This document shows, piece by piece, positions 1 to 12,227 of a stretch of 64,000 bases of DNA. This DNA is from Melieria omissa (lineage: Eukaryota; Arthropoda; Insecta; Diptera; Ulidiidae), in the NCBI GenBank assembly GCA_963971225.1, contig OZ020267.1, forward strand, positions 150,899,920 through 150,963,919, read 5' to 3'. The notes under the pieces were generated by a model. That model ran no database searches and was not told the DNA's origin. It saw nothing but the letters and a program-made list of their open reading frames with translations. The translations under genes and the position numbers were made by a program. Position 1 is the stretch's first letter; the number at the start of each line of letters is the position of its first letter.

Positions 1-3000
1 TGCCGAGACCCATCCTAATGTTGATATAGGCGTGAAACTAGAGGTCATTTGTAGTAACCTGGCATATTCAGTTTTTCATTTTCTGACCCAAAGTCCGTTT
101 CAAAGCACCAAAGTCTTTTTTAAAGAACTTTAAAATTTTAAGGACATACACATTTAAAATATTTTTTTCAATATTTGTGGTTGTGCAATGATGAAGATAT
201 GGATAGCAAATGAAAGAGAAAAATTGTCTCCTTTTAACTAAATTTTCTCTTTTGAGCTATCAGGATCAAAATCTGTGAAACATGAACATGTTTTGGATCT
301 GAGTCTGTAGATTAATACATCTAAATTGTATCCTGTTTCAAAGTTCTACAAAATAATTACACAAAACCCCCTCCCCCTCGAAACAAAAGTTTTCGTGCGC
401 CACTGTTCATAGTTGTTGTTGTGCGCTTGAATATCCGTGCCAGCGCAACAGCTGCGTTTTTGTTTGTTGGTATGCAAAGTTTTGCCGCCCATACAAAAAG
501 AAAGTAGCTCAGGGCTACATTTGAAATGTAAATGTCGAGTTGAATAATTGGCGGTTGCGTTTGAAACAGTCGAAAAAAAGTCTGCTGCGTGTAATTTAAG
601 CTGTAAGAAGAAGAAGCGCTTCATGAACAAGGCAACAATTTAAAGTAAGCGACTCAGCGACTTAAAGCGAATGAAAATCGTTCACACTGCGGCATAATGC
701 GGCAGTAAATCCACACGTCGATATAAGTATTCACAAGCACATGAGGAATTTATGAACAGCACACGCACACACACAAAAGAACACAAATATACAAATACTG
801 CAGTTGCACGCGCTTCCGGTCAGTGCAGTCGACCAACAAAATTGCAAACAAGTAAAGTGTCGAAAAAATGCAAAAACAACCTCGCAAAAATTGAGGGAAA
901 TTCAGCAAAGGAAACAGCAATGCCAGCTGTGTGGCTGCAGTGCATTAAACTCAGAGCTCAAGGCGCAGATACAAATCGACAGCCAGGCCCAGTTGGCCCT
1001 TCGATTGCTTAATTCATTTTGTTTCATTTCAGTTTGTTGTTGTTGTTTTTCGTGCATGTATTGCAGCAATTTTAAATATTAAATGTTGCATGCAGCGATA
1101 TTTACATAAATTTCTTACGGCGCACTGTGGTTGCATTAAATTCCCATAATTATGAAAACTGCGTAGCACAGACGGAAAATTAAGTACGCTGCTCCCGGCA
1201 GACGCCGACAATTGCTTAAGAATGCCATGCGAATTGTTGTTGTTGCTATCATAGCCGCACTTTCCTCTTTATCTTGGGCTGATTGCATGGGCGGCTGTGT
1301 GAGTGGGTGGTTGTGTCTGTGTGTGTGCAATTCAGTTCGTGCCACTGTTGCGCCGCTGCGTGCCACATACGAACCACTGGAAATCGAAAGATCAATGCCG
1401 AATCGAATTTTTACACATGAATGCGAAGCAGAAATTTCCGCACGGAAATTTGGGCAATTGTGCAGATGTCGTCGAGCGCAGGAAGCGCGCTAGGCGATTC
1501 TGTACTAGTGGCCGCTTTCAAGTGTACGTGCACTCGCCATTTATTGTGTGTAGTTGTTGGCTACAAGAAGAAGAAGAAGAAGGAGAAGGACACAGCGTGC
1601 GAGTCTTTTGTGTTTGTGTTGTGTACGTGTGTTATTTTGAGTATTAGGTGCACTGAATTTTTGATGGTTGAATGGTTGAATGGCTGCAAAATACGCCATT
1701 AATGAAGTAGATACACAATGAAATTGGAACCTTTACACAGAACTGAATTTCAAAATATCTACTAATCGAATAATGAGAGCTGCAAAACTTTCAGAAAGAA
1801 AAATAACATCAATTTGCAGTATTAGGTCTCTAATTTCATTTTGTTATTTTTATTTTTTCGAAAGTTACTGTGCGCTTGACGTGCGCTTGGTTAAGTCTGG
1901 CACTTAAGTGCCCAACTTGAGCATTACATTCATTCCATTCTAAACAAAATAAGTTTACAGTTCTAAATTCACCAACTTTATTCGCCTCGTGCTTTAGCCC
2001 GCAGCCACACTTACACATTATTTGCTTAATTAAACCTTTCTCGCAACAAAAGCAATTTGCAGAATTTCAAACAACCCCAACAATGATTACCGCAACACCA
2101 CCCAACCACTCGGTGTGTGTAGCCCGAAAACATCAAACGAATTTTTGGCCAACACCTCAGTCAATTGCCAACACTTCAACGCCTGTCACGGCTAGTCGCA
2201 ACTGGACGAGCGGTGACACGACTGAGCGCCCTTCAAGCGGCCACTAAACGAAAAGCGAAAAAATCGAAAACAAAAGCAACGAAAAAGTAACACAAAAATG
2301 TTGCAAGCGTTTGAGAAAAAATTGTTGTAGCTGTTGCCATAAACTTGTTTAATTTACGTAAATAATTGAGCAACTTTGTCATTGGCGACATTTTGGCAAT
2401 TTTTATGTTTATTTCCTTTTGAGCGGCAGCGTCAGCAAGGCGTTTCAAGGCTAAAAATTGTGCGGACAAGTCAATGTTTATGGCACTTTGGCTAATAATG
2501 ATTCGATGTTAGTGACGTTTTCAATTGAATTTTTGTGGTTCTTGGTCAATTTGTCTTTCTTTTTTTTTGGATTGGGTGAAATTTTCTTCGTGGTATGCTT
2601 TCAAAAGATGATTTGGATTAAATGTAGAAAAAGTGTGAAAGAAAATAAAAGTTCTTAGCTACATATTTAATTTACTAAGGGAATTAAACACGAAAGAATG
2701 GTAAGCAAATGTAAAAGAGTCCTTAAGCAAATTCTCATAAAATACTTTCAAAAGTAACCCAGGAGGTGGCTCAGGAGTTCCAGTTGACATGAAATTGTTT
2801 TATTTGAAGACTAAGGGGGTAGTTAAGTGTCGTAGTTCATTTAGCACTGTCGGTGACTCTTCGTGGCTCAATGGTAATGGCAATTTTAAAGATAAAAGAC
2901 CCAGCTTGGATTCAACATACTCTGAGAAACAGTTAGAAGGTTGCTTTCAAGTACAAAAGTATTTATCTATGAAAAATCTACCATCCTGTAGGTAGGCCGT

Positions 3001-3540
3001 CCACATAAAAGTCTCCGCGTACAACACCAATGCTTACAGAAAACCAAGCTTTATATAAGAAACTATATATATAAAAAAAATTAAGAAATAAATAAATATT
3101 TCATAGTCCCATTTTTGCAATCTTAAGTAATCAAAATTATTTTCTAAAGCCTTCACATTTCTTGTTAAATATGTACATATAGACATGATTTAGTGCACGA
3201 TTTTTCGATTTCGATGCTCCGCAATCTCTCATTTTATCCGTTTTGGTAAAAAAAAAACAAATGGGGAGCTTAATGGGGTTTCGACAGTACATTTTGATTT
3301 TTGCTTTGTAGAAATCCAAAAGTTGACAACGCCTCAAATCCAATCGTATGGGAGAGGCCCTCTGGTGGTGAATTTCTGAACCTTAATTAATTTTGTATTT
3401 TTTGTACTCAAGACTGTTGGTGATCGCTGAATACATCATTGAAATCGGATCAGTAGTTTCCGAGAGATGATGTTTTTTCGCTTACTTAACTACTACATTT
3501 GTAAGTGGAGAGCAAATGGCATAGAAAATGGCCAGTTTCT
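1..3540. other. Intergenic or intronic DNA, no gene seen
   Basis: AT-rich sequence with short open frames only; none shows a recognisable domain, a codon pattern or flanking splice sites. It holds (CA)n/(TG)n tracts and short A or T runs. The first few hundred bases and the stretch around 3230-3500 read like old dispersed repeat sequence, but no termini or coding remnant could be assigned. Confidence 0.5.
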
Positions 3541-3546
3541 TATGGA

Positions 3547-3722
3547 AGACCCCTTAAGACTTGGAGTTAGCGGGTAGGTATGTTTGGAAAAAACATTCGG
3601 AAGGGAAAATAAATAGGTGTCGGTCATATATGGGGGAGCCCCATCAAGGGTTGGAGATAGGGTATAAATATGTTCGAAAGAAATGTTCAGTAGAGAAAAG
3701 TAGTGGGGGTCAGTCATAGGTT
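3547..3722. repeat. Diverged tandem dimer, about 89-bp unit
   Basis: Two head-to-tail units begin near 3547 and 3636. They share, in order, a CCCC..AAG..TTGGAG block, a GGTAT/GTAAATATGTT block, an ACATTC/ATGTTC block and a GTCGGTCAT/GTCAGTCAT ending. Similarity is roughly 65-70% by eye with small indels. There is no coding potential. It is likely a remnant of a longer satellite or transposon. Confidence 0.5.
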
Positions 3723-6064
3723 TTAACCCTTTAAGAGCAACTTCTGACCAGCTGTGGAGCAATTTGTCGAATTTCCTAGCTTTTTTGTGAACTTTGATCT
3801 CGATTCGACGCCACTTAGCCCCAACCTAGCCCCAACATTTTTTTGTTCTTGCACTTTTTCATCAAACCGCATAAAATGACAGGTTGCGAAGCATCGAGAA
3901 CCCATTAGAAAGAATCTCCATACAACACCAAATCATGTCTAATGTGCATACTTAGTTTACTGAAATTCGCCGATTCATTTCACGTCTCTCTCTTTCCAAT
4001 TCAACTAGGCATTCTCAAAATTACTTAACTTTTCTCATAATTGAAAAAAATTTATTTGAAAGTTTAAACTGAATAAATAAAAAATTATTGTACATACAAC
4101 CACAATTTGCCCTGATTTATTCACACTGTCTACCATTTACGAACGCATCGTCTCTCCCCAATATCCTTTTACTTTTCAATTTAAAAGCAATTAATTAAGT
4201 TTTTATCCTTGTGCAGTGTCTTTCGCTGCCTCACCCCCCTCTCCCACTGCGCCGCTACTACTCGTACACAGCAACGGCAGCCTAACAGCAACAATTTGCT
4301 GAAAAGTTTCGCTCTGTTGGTTTCACTGGCTTGGGGGTTTTATTCTTCATCGCTTGTTGCACACTCAACTCGCGCTCGCCTCCGTCGCCTCCCCTCCGCT
4401 CCGGTCTTTGGCGATTTGCTTTATTTATTTTCAATCTAAGCTGTTTGCCAATATAAATCAATTTGCATGAGTTTGCAAACTCGGCTAACAACATCCACCG
4501 AAGGCCGTTCAAGCCATTTGGCCCATTTGTGTTGCTTGTTTTCTTCTTTTCTGCTACTTCTTTTAGGCGGTTTTGCACTTGGAAAGTGTGTGTCTGTGTG
4601 TGTGTGCTTTGCGTGTTTGTGGTATGTAAAAGGTTTGAGCCCCGTGTCACTGACACTTTTGCTTAAGTGGGTCTCCGAAGCTGTTGACGCCCAGGCGGCC
4701 GCGGCGGCGGCTGTCCGGTGAGTGTCGGGCGTTGTCATAATGTAACAAGCAATTGAAATGTTATACTCGAGGCGTGGGCAATCGTGTATATGTATGTGTG
4801 CGTGTGTGTTTGTCGAAAAGTTCTTGGCCTGGCGTTGTGTCAATTTGCCACGCACTGAATTGGGATAATCACTTTTGACCTTTTGGAAAGAAATTGCAAA
4901 CTAAACCCGCTACTGCAGTTTATGAGCAAAAATAAACCAATTTTGTAAAACATTTTGCAACCATGAGAAACTTTTCTTTTCATATTGTAGGCAATTCGTA
5001 ATTAAAATAAATTTAAATAAAAGTTAAATTTGCTTAGTAAAAACTGTTGTTAGCTTAATTTTGAGGATATTTTTATGTATTAACTGCCAAAAGTTTTTGG
5101 GCTTAATTTGAAGCAGACTGAAGGCTGAGGTTTAGGAAACTGAAAAAATATTGATTTGAGAAATGTCTCTCCTTGTACACGTTTGTATGTGAGAACTTAA
5201 GCAAATGTTTTTTATATATGCAACGACAGCGATTGCAAAGCCCCGTTGACAGCTCACTTCTGAGGTAAATTTTTTTATGTGGCTGCGTCCTTGCTGGCAC
5301 ACGCACTCGACGACACGCACATAAAAAACGCGCACACTGCCAAGTGTACAATACACCTGCATGAGTGTTAGTGCCACACACATACACACAAATGAACAGA
5401 CTATAAATTACAAAGTAGACAAAATAAGCGAACAAGTGAAACGTAAGAAATGTTGTTGATTTTTTAGCTCGCCACTGCTTGATTGCAAGTCAACTAAAGA
5501 TGTCTGAGTGTGAATGGGTGTGTGTGTGTGTGACATACGAGAACTGCGCAGCATGTAGTGGTGCATTTCTTCATGAAAGCACGTACACAATGCACTTCAG
5601 CGCAAAAAATATAGTCTTACATATATAAACGTTGTGGTAAGCACTCACACGAGCAGCACAAAGATTTCATGTTTAACTTGAATGTCCTCTTAAGACTGGC
5701 GGTGATGTGATGCTTTTAAAAAATATGTAAACTTTTCTGTGGTATATTTATACATAATATTTATAAGACATAGCAGCTGTTGTTGGCAGGTCGGCCCTGC
5801 CTTGAATATATGAATGAATATATTTTTTTGTTATGATGTATAAAACATTCACTGGAAGGCGAAAGTAAAACATATAATTTAGACACAGAATACTTTCAAT
5901 TATGTGCAAATGAACACGGGTTTTCTAAGCAGGCATTGCAGATCTATATAGTAAAGAGATGATTCATATTAGAAAATATGCTCATAAAACAGTCTCTTCC
6001 ATTTCACTTAGATGGTGTTTTTAGAAACCAAACTCTTTATGTCTCACTCAATTTTGTGGCACAT
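3723..6064. other. Non-coding DNA with a GC-richer patch at 4.2-4.9 kb
   Basis: No supported gene. From about 4200 to 4860 base composition shifts toward GC, with CTCGCCTCCG-like and GCGGCGGCGG stretches and (TG)n runs. This resembles the regulatory or conserved patches seen elsewhere in the window. Frames through this patch are open on both strands, as expected of GC-richer non-coding DNA, and none has a coding signature. The rest is AT-rich with microsatellites, for example (GT)n near 5517. Confidence 0.45.
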
Positions 6065-6180
6065 AATTTGATATTGAAAGTTGCCAAAGATCTAGAAGCG
6101 CAAACGCGTACCATTAATTCAACATTGAATCTTGTCAAAGGCACAGATGGACACTGCAGAAGTTCTATTTGCTGACAATA
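6065..6180 (+). repeat. Dispersed repeat, copy 1
   Basis: This block, with a TATTGAAAGTTG core followed by a GAAGCGCAAACGCGTAC-type segment and an ACTGCAGAAGTTCTATTTG segment, recurs in the same orientation at 9725-9806. The second copy lacks about 46 nt from the middle. It is a short interspersed relic of unknown family with no open frame. Confidence 0.5.
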
Positions 6181-9100
6181 CTCATTAAACAAATTGCCAA
6201 TCTTCTATGTTCATAACACATCCTACAGTTAGTAAATCAAAAGCTTTACCAAATGAAATGAAATCCAAAACTCGGTTGACTCTTTGCTAAAAGTTTCGCA
6301 TTTAAAGAACAAAATAAAAAAAATTATGAAAAGTAATTTTAATTAAATTAAGAAAGAGTGTGGCGGCCCTCTGGTTGACTTCCTTTTTTAACCCGATCAA
6401 CTTTTACTCAGCAGCATGCAGGATTCTTAGGGCCTAAAACCATTATTGGACAATGAGTTCAAACAAATCTTCAAATATGTAGAGATTAATTTTTAATTAA
6501 AAAAAATCGCTTCGCGAATTCGTTGAATCTCTTTTATGAATAGTTTCGCTTATGATTTCTGAAAATTATATTTATATTAAAATGTGTTCAACTTAGTCCA
6601 TAAGAAATTTTATTGTATTCATAGGTTAGTAATGTTTAACAAAGAAAAAAACAAAATAAATAAATAAATAAATTAATAAAATAAACGAAATAAATAAATA
6701 TATGAAATAAATTAGATAAATTAAATAAATAAAATAATAAAAACAAATAAAATAAAAAAATAATAACTAAATAAAAAAATTAATAATTAAATAAATAAAT
6801 AACAAAATCAAAAGTTTGCAGAACAGTCCAATTATTAGGTCACTTTTGGGCACCCTGGCTTACTTACACAAGACGGCAATGCCTCAACCAATATTGAAAT
6901 CATTAACCTAATCTATCATTCCGTGGAAACTTGAACAATTTAGTAAGTCAGCAACTTAAACTTTAATATTTATTTAATAACCTTAGCTACATTGAATCAG
7001 AATCCTAAAACAATTTTGTATTTTTTTGATTATCCAAAAAACTGTAAAATTTCAAAGAGAAATCCCTGTGGTTCAAAAGTGTGCATGCAGCAATATTCAG
7101 TAGTGACACCTGAGTGCAAATCTTCACTCATTCATCCACTCACACATTCATACATATTTCATATGCTGATTGAAATGCCAATAAAAGCCAATAACATGAA
7201 TTTTGTTTTCCCCAATTTTTGTTGCGTTGACTTTTGTGTTGATTTTTACACTCTTCATGTTGCATTTGTTTTATTTTGCTGGCTCACAGTGAACCTTCGC
7301 TAATTGAACCTTGTTGCCTAGTTGGCCATCAGAATGCAGCTTGCAATTGCCATATCAATTTACCCACTTTAGAGTAGACAGAAAAAAGTACTAGAAAACA
7401 CACGGAAATCATGCGAAATCAATCAGTGACTACAATGCAACTAGTTTGATGTCCTCGTGGGGAACGACCTATTGAAATCTGCTTATTTATGGCACGAAAC
7501 AGTGCAGCATCGGTGTGCGTGTGTGTCAAATGCGGCACAACAGCTCAACTCAAGGCACATTATGTGAACTCAATAAAAAATTGCAGCAGCAGCAGAGTGT
7601 GTTGTGTTGTGTTGCTTTGATTGCGCTCAAGGATGCGCGCGCAGTCATAAAATATAAGCAAACTCATTCACACACACACACACATACGCATCGCCACAAT
7701 ATTGTGTTAGGCTATCGTGAAAATATGATTCGCAATGTGCATTATACATACTTATTGAACAGATGTATGTGCGCGCGTCAAGTGTGAGTGCGCGTATCGA
7801 TTTTCAATGCGGCAACTTGAGCGCTTTCCGCACGCCGCATTATCGCGCTACGCTTCCCGCGGGTGATTCCCCTTCGGCGCTTTTTACAACCTTTTTATTA
7901 TGGTATTTTTTGTGCACATTACATCGATATGAAAAATATTTCACATCAAGGTGAATTTCATCGGTGCGTATGTGTTGTTGCGCTGATAATTTTGCAGCAT
8001 ATGTGCGATTGAATGTTGGCAAAATATTTTTACAATTTACTGCCACTTGATTTGGCAGCCCACGTGCGCACATAAGAGCCTCAACTACTCTGCCACTACT
8101 ACATGCAACAACATATAAAACCGTAGGTACAAGTATTATCGAAGTTTCGAGCACAACTGCCGCTTTTCCCTTCCAACGTATTCAAGCTTCATTAAGAGTT
8201 TTTGCATAAATTTCAACCGAAAGGAAAAATAAAAAATTTAAGTAAATGTATAAAAACAAAGTTGTGTTGATGTGCGGACAATGCTGGAAAAGTCCGCGGG
8301 TTGTGGTTTTCGCCTGTTTCAGTTTATGTTAGTTTGCTGGTTTTTCGACTGGCTGACGCGCAGTCACTGTGCGCAGCTGGTTCGGCACTTTGGACGCTGC
8401 CAGTGCGGTTCGTCACTTTTGTATGCGCCGTAATGTGGTTAAAATATTTAGTTTGCAATGTTTTTATTTACTAACAAGTTTTTTATTTGTTTGGTTTTTC
8501 GTTCAAGGCTTTAATTCAGCAGCATTTCATTAAGCAAAAACTGCAATAAAAAAAAAAGTTTTAAAAACGAAATTTTATTTTTTTGAATGTTTAATCAAAC
8601 CATAGTTCTTCTTCTAGTCTTTCTCATGATTTTGTATTTTTATTCATTTTAATTAATTTTAATTTCAAGCTTTAAAGTTACGCTGCACCAATCATAAAAA
8701 GCAATTTGTAATTAAAGTTTGTAAAACTTCTGCTTGCCACAGCTTTCAATACATTTTGAATGCAAAAAGTGAAAAGTGGTAAAGATAAGCCAATACTTTG
8801 CAAAAGCAACTCACTATTCAGAAATTAATAATGCACAAAAAGGCTCAGCGCACACTTTGCCCTTTTGCACCATTTTCCAACCGCACAAACTTGACGCGTA
8901 CATGTTGTCGAGCAGCAAAAGCGTTGTGTTGCCTTCGACATTCGAGCAGCGACAACAGCAACAAGTAACAGGTCGCAAGTAAAAAAGTAAGCAAACTTTC
9001 GTCTAACTGAGCGCAATGAAAACGATGCAAGAAAAATAGATAAACTGAAAAATATCTGACATTTGCAATTCCTGCTCGCTTGCTGCTTCGCTGAGTCTGG

Positions 9101-9724
9101 CATGAAGAAGCGTTCATATCTTCAAACTATCAAATTTAGCTCAGCAGAGGTTTGAAGGTCTTGCAACTACAAGAACAATTGCAGCATAAATCACTTGAAA
9201 TGTGTTTCTCGCAGAAGTTTTGCTAAGACGAAATGCGTATTTTGCATGCCAAACCGATTGAAGAGGATTCTAGAAATCAAAGCTAACGAAAGATGATATT
9301 AACTTCTTGCGTGTTCTGGTGAATTTAGTTGCAAAATATCGTCTTGACTCAGTGATTGGTGCGTTTGTAGATAAGTCTGAGGGCTACGAGGTTTTAATTT
9401 CAATTTATTTAATACAAAATGGAGAAAAAATATGACTTAATCAACATGAAATGACATGAGAGTAAAATAAAAATTCGAAAAAAGTTTTAAAGCAAAGAAA
9501 TGTCTCTATGAATTTGTTTTCCTTTCAGTCTCACATTTTACATGATCCGACTCAAGGCAAGAAAAACATTTTCTTATCACTCTGGCAAGATGATTTGAAA
9601 GAAAAGTTTAATTAAAATGATTTTGCATCTTCTTAGTGCAAACATTCAAACTTTATTTAGTCAATGGAAGAAAATTTCGACAGCTCTTTTTTTTTGCATT
9701 GAACCAAACATTTTTGCGACAAGT
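6181..9724. other. Non-coding AT-rich DNA with low-complexity tract
   Basis: No gene supported. 6648-6810 is nearly pure A/T built from AAATAAAT-like units. A (CA)n tract lies at about 7669-7682. 7780-8160 is more GC-rich with open frames on both strands but no domain or splice structure. A canonical CACGTG occurs at 8061-8066; isolated hexamers of this kind are expected by chance at this scale. Confidence 0.45.
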
Positions 9725-9806
9725 AGTTTGACATTGAAAGTTGTTCAAGACACAAGAACGCAAATACGTACACTGCAAGAATTCTATTGCTGACAACTTT
9801 AATACT
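9725..9806 (+). repeat. Dispersed repeat, copy 2 (internally deleted)
   Basis: Second copy of the block at 6065-6180, sharing the ATTGAAAGTTG, ACGCAAA..CGTAC and CTGCA..AATTCTATT..GCTGACAA segments. It is shortened by an internal deletion of about 46 nt. Confidence 0.5.
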
Positions 9807-11660
9807 TATTGTACAAATCATCAGAAAGTCAGATATCTGCATTCAAGTGACTTTTTATTAAACTTTTTGCAGTTAAAGCAGGAAAGACAAAATACAATAA
9901 TACACTAACAATATAAGTAAAACACTATGACAAGAAAACGTATGCAATCTTGCAAAGAGTGTTGCACTTGAAGATGAAATTGTTCCCATTGGAAAGGCAA
10001 AAATCTACTGCCTCTTCAAACCAAACCTATTGAACTTTAATACAATTTTTACTGCGTAGAAACGCAAGCTTGTGTACAGCAAAATTGGCTCAACGTTCAG
10101 TTAAGCAATTACAGCAACACATACATACAAGCAAAGCCAAGTGTACAAGTGCGCAGATGCGCTCATTCGAACACAAATGCCATCACACCAACACATCAAA
10201 GTGCCACACACAGATGTATTCTGCTGTATAAACGCACTTGTCTCTAGTCACTCGTCGTCTCTGCCGCACCGCTGCCGATGTTCATCAGGCTGACTATAAT
10301 CGCCCCGATCATTATCGTTATTGTTGTTATCTGTGCACTTGTCAACAATGACGATTCCATCTCCAATGATGATTTTCACAATTTTCTTGCTGCTATCGTT
10401 GTTATACTTTTGCCATTCGTTCATTGGACGCAATATTATTATGTCGTTGTCTGCTTTTAGGCGCTGTATCCGCACATTATATGGAAACGTTATTGTGTCA
10501 CTGAAAATGTTTGGCTGTAATTCTGACGACGCTTTGTAAACACTTGTAATGAGATAAATTGTGCGTAGTTTGGCTGTCGCACAGCTCGAAGTGGAACAAT
10601 GTGACGCAGTAGGTTTCTGTGAATGAAATGGTCCATGTAAACGTGATTGCGTATTGGTGAAATGCTATTTGGGTTTGAAACAAAGCGAAAGTGAAAAACA
10701 AATATTGATAGCTGAAATTTCACTTTAATTAAGGTTTTCTGGAAATTTTTAAAGTCATAAGAAAATTTTAGTTTTAAATTTAAGTTGCTTTTTTTAATTA
10801 ATTATATCAGAAATGAAATAAAGGACAAAAGTTGAGTTGAGTTATATTTGAAAACATTTTTTATAAAAATATTTAAAATTATAATTTTTATAAAAATTAT
10901 AAAAAAATATTTAAAATTGCATTGCATGCAAAATTACTCAACTTTGTAAAAAATATTTAAATATACAATTTAAGCGTCCAATAGTAAACATTTTTAATTA
11001 TTTTTGTATTTTACATAAACTCTGGTTTCCACCTTTTAATTATTTGGCGTTCAAACTGATGACTTAAACGTGTTTAATGTGATTAACCGTAGATCGAGCT
11101 TTGTATCAAAAATGATACGTTTGGTTTTTTGTTTTATTAGAACTTTTTTCAGGATATAATTAATTGAACCATTGTTGTGACTTTGTATACATAGGATAGG
11201 ATTCCTTAATTTTTGTGAAGCTCGATCTGCGGTTAAACAAGTTAAATGAACAAAACCAGTTCGAACCTGTTTATTCACATGCAATTGTTGTTGAAAATTA
11301 AACGTGTTAAACCATTTAACAAGTTTTGAAACGAGTTTAGCTCAGGGTTGTATCCGAAAGCTTTCTATGTAATAGTTTTTTTTACTAACGAAACACAGCT
11401 ATTCATGTATGAAACACATCCCTTAAAATCAGCTGTAATTTCGTCAAAACAAAACCAAACAAAAATTGAAAATTTGAAAATTTTAAATTAATGAAAAAAT
11501 CGTTTTGCTCGCACTACTTTCATTCCATTCATCGCCTTTTTAAGGAATCTGAATGCAAGGCGTCTAATATTTAGACGAAGTTGAGTATGTTGCCGTGGTT
11601 TGTGAAATATGGATCAATATTTTGCTTGAATCATGCTCTCAGCACATCAGTTCACAAATA
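9807..11660. other. AT-rich non-coding DNA with palindromes
   Basis: No gene supported; the open frames of 60-77 codons around 10250-10720 overlap on both strands. 10879-10902 is a perfect 24-bp A/T palindrome flanked by direct repeats of AAAATATTTAAAAT. 11083-11102 and 11217-11236 form an inverted repeat with about one mismatch in 19 bp (CCGTAGATCGAGC against GCTCGATCTGCGG), separated by about 115 bp, possibly a small inverted-repeat element. Confidence 0.45.
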
Positions 11661-12227
11661 AAGCGTGATCCATTTCGAGGTTCCCTACTTTTTTAAAGAA
11701 AAAAACACAGAAAATTAAAATTTAACGGGGAATGTTTATTATCATTCAAAAGAACATTCTTTGGCATTTATTTTTTGAAGATTATCTCTTTCAAATGTTG
11801 GCCGCGGCTACGTCTCAGATGGTCCATCCGTTGAGTCCAATTTTCGATGACTCGTTCGAGCATTTCGACTGGTAACTGGCGAATGACACGCGTGATGTTT
11901 TGCTCCAAGGCCTGAATCGAAGCGGGTTTATCCGTATAGACTTAAGACTTTACTTATCCCCACAGAAAAAAGTCTAACGGTGTGATATCACACGATCTTG
12001 GTGGCCAATCGACCGGCCCATTACGTGAAATTAGCTGTTCTCACCGGCATCATTTTTGAAGAAATATGGACCGATGAACGATTTGTAAACGTTTTTCAGG
12101 CGTAAGTCTTTCCATGATGAAATGCCAAACAATACTGAACAAAAATAATATGACAGCTTGACACGACTCACGCGTGATCTGTCAAAAAAAGGTTATTGAA
12201 AAAAGTACCTCTAGTTGGATCACCCTT
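11661..12227 (-). mobile_element. Internally deleted mariner/Tc1-superfamily element
   Basis: A 567-bp element bounded by TA dinucleotides (11659-11660 and 12228-12229). Its inverted termini start AAG.GTGATCCA and continue GAGGT.CC.ACTTTTTT. On the minus strand the end of a transposase is readable at about 11777-11930. It includes QALEQNITRVIRQLPVEML, a downstream NWTQRMDHLRRSRG segment and a terminal stop. A short N-terminal stretch (about 12050-12120) follows a start codon near the right terminus. The middle of the transposase, including most of the catalytic domain, is missing, so this is a non-autonomous derivative. Placement in the DDE mariner/Tc1 superfamily rests on terminus style, TA target and the C-terminal motif. 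Confidence 0.75.

Noticed and set aside
8061..8066. Isolated CACGTG E-boxes (also 23953, 38358, 41840, 42290, 50629, 51675)
   Set aside because: About that many or more are expected by chance in 64 kb; only the spaced cluster at 47.1 kb was kept as meaningful.
10879..10902. 24-bp A/T palindrome
   Set aside because: Pure A/T in a very AT-rich block; such palindromes arise easily by chance, so it is only mentioned in the regional description.
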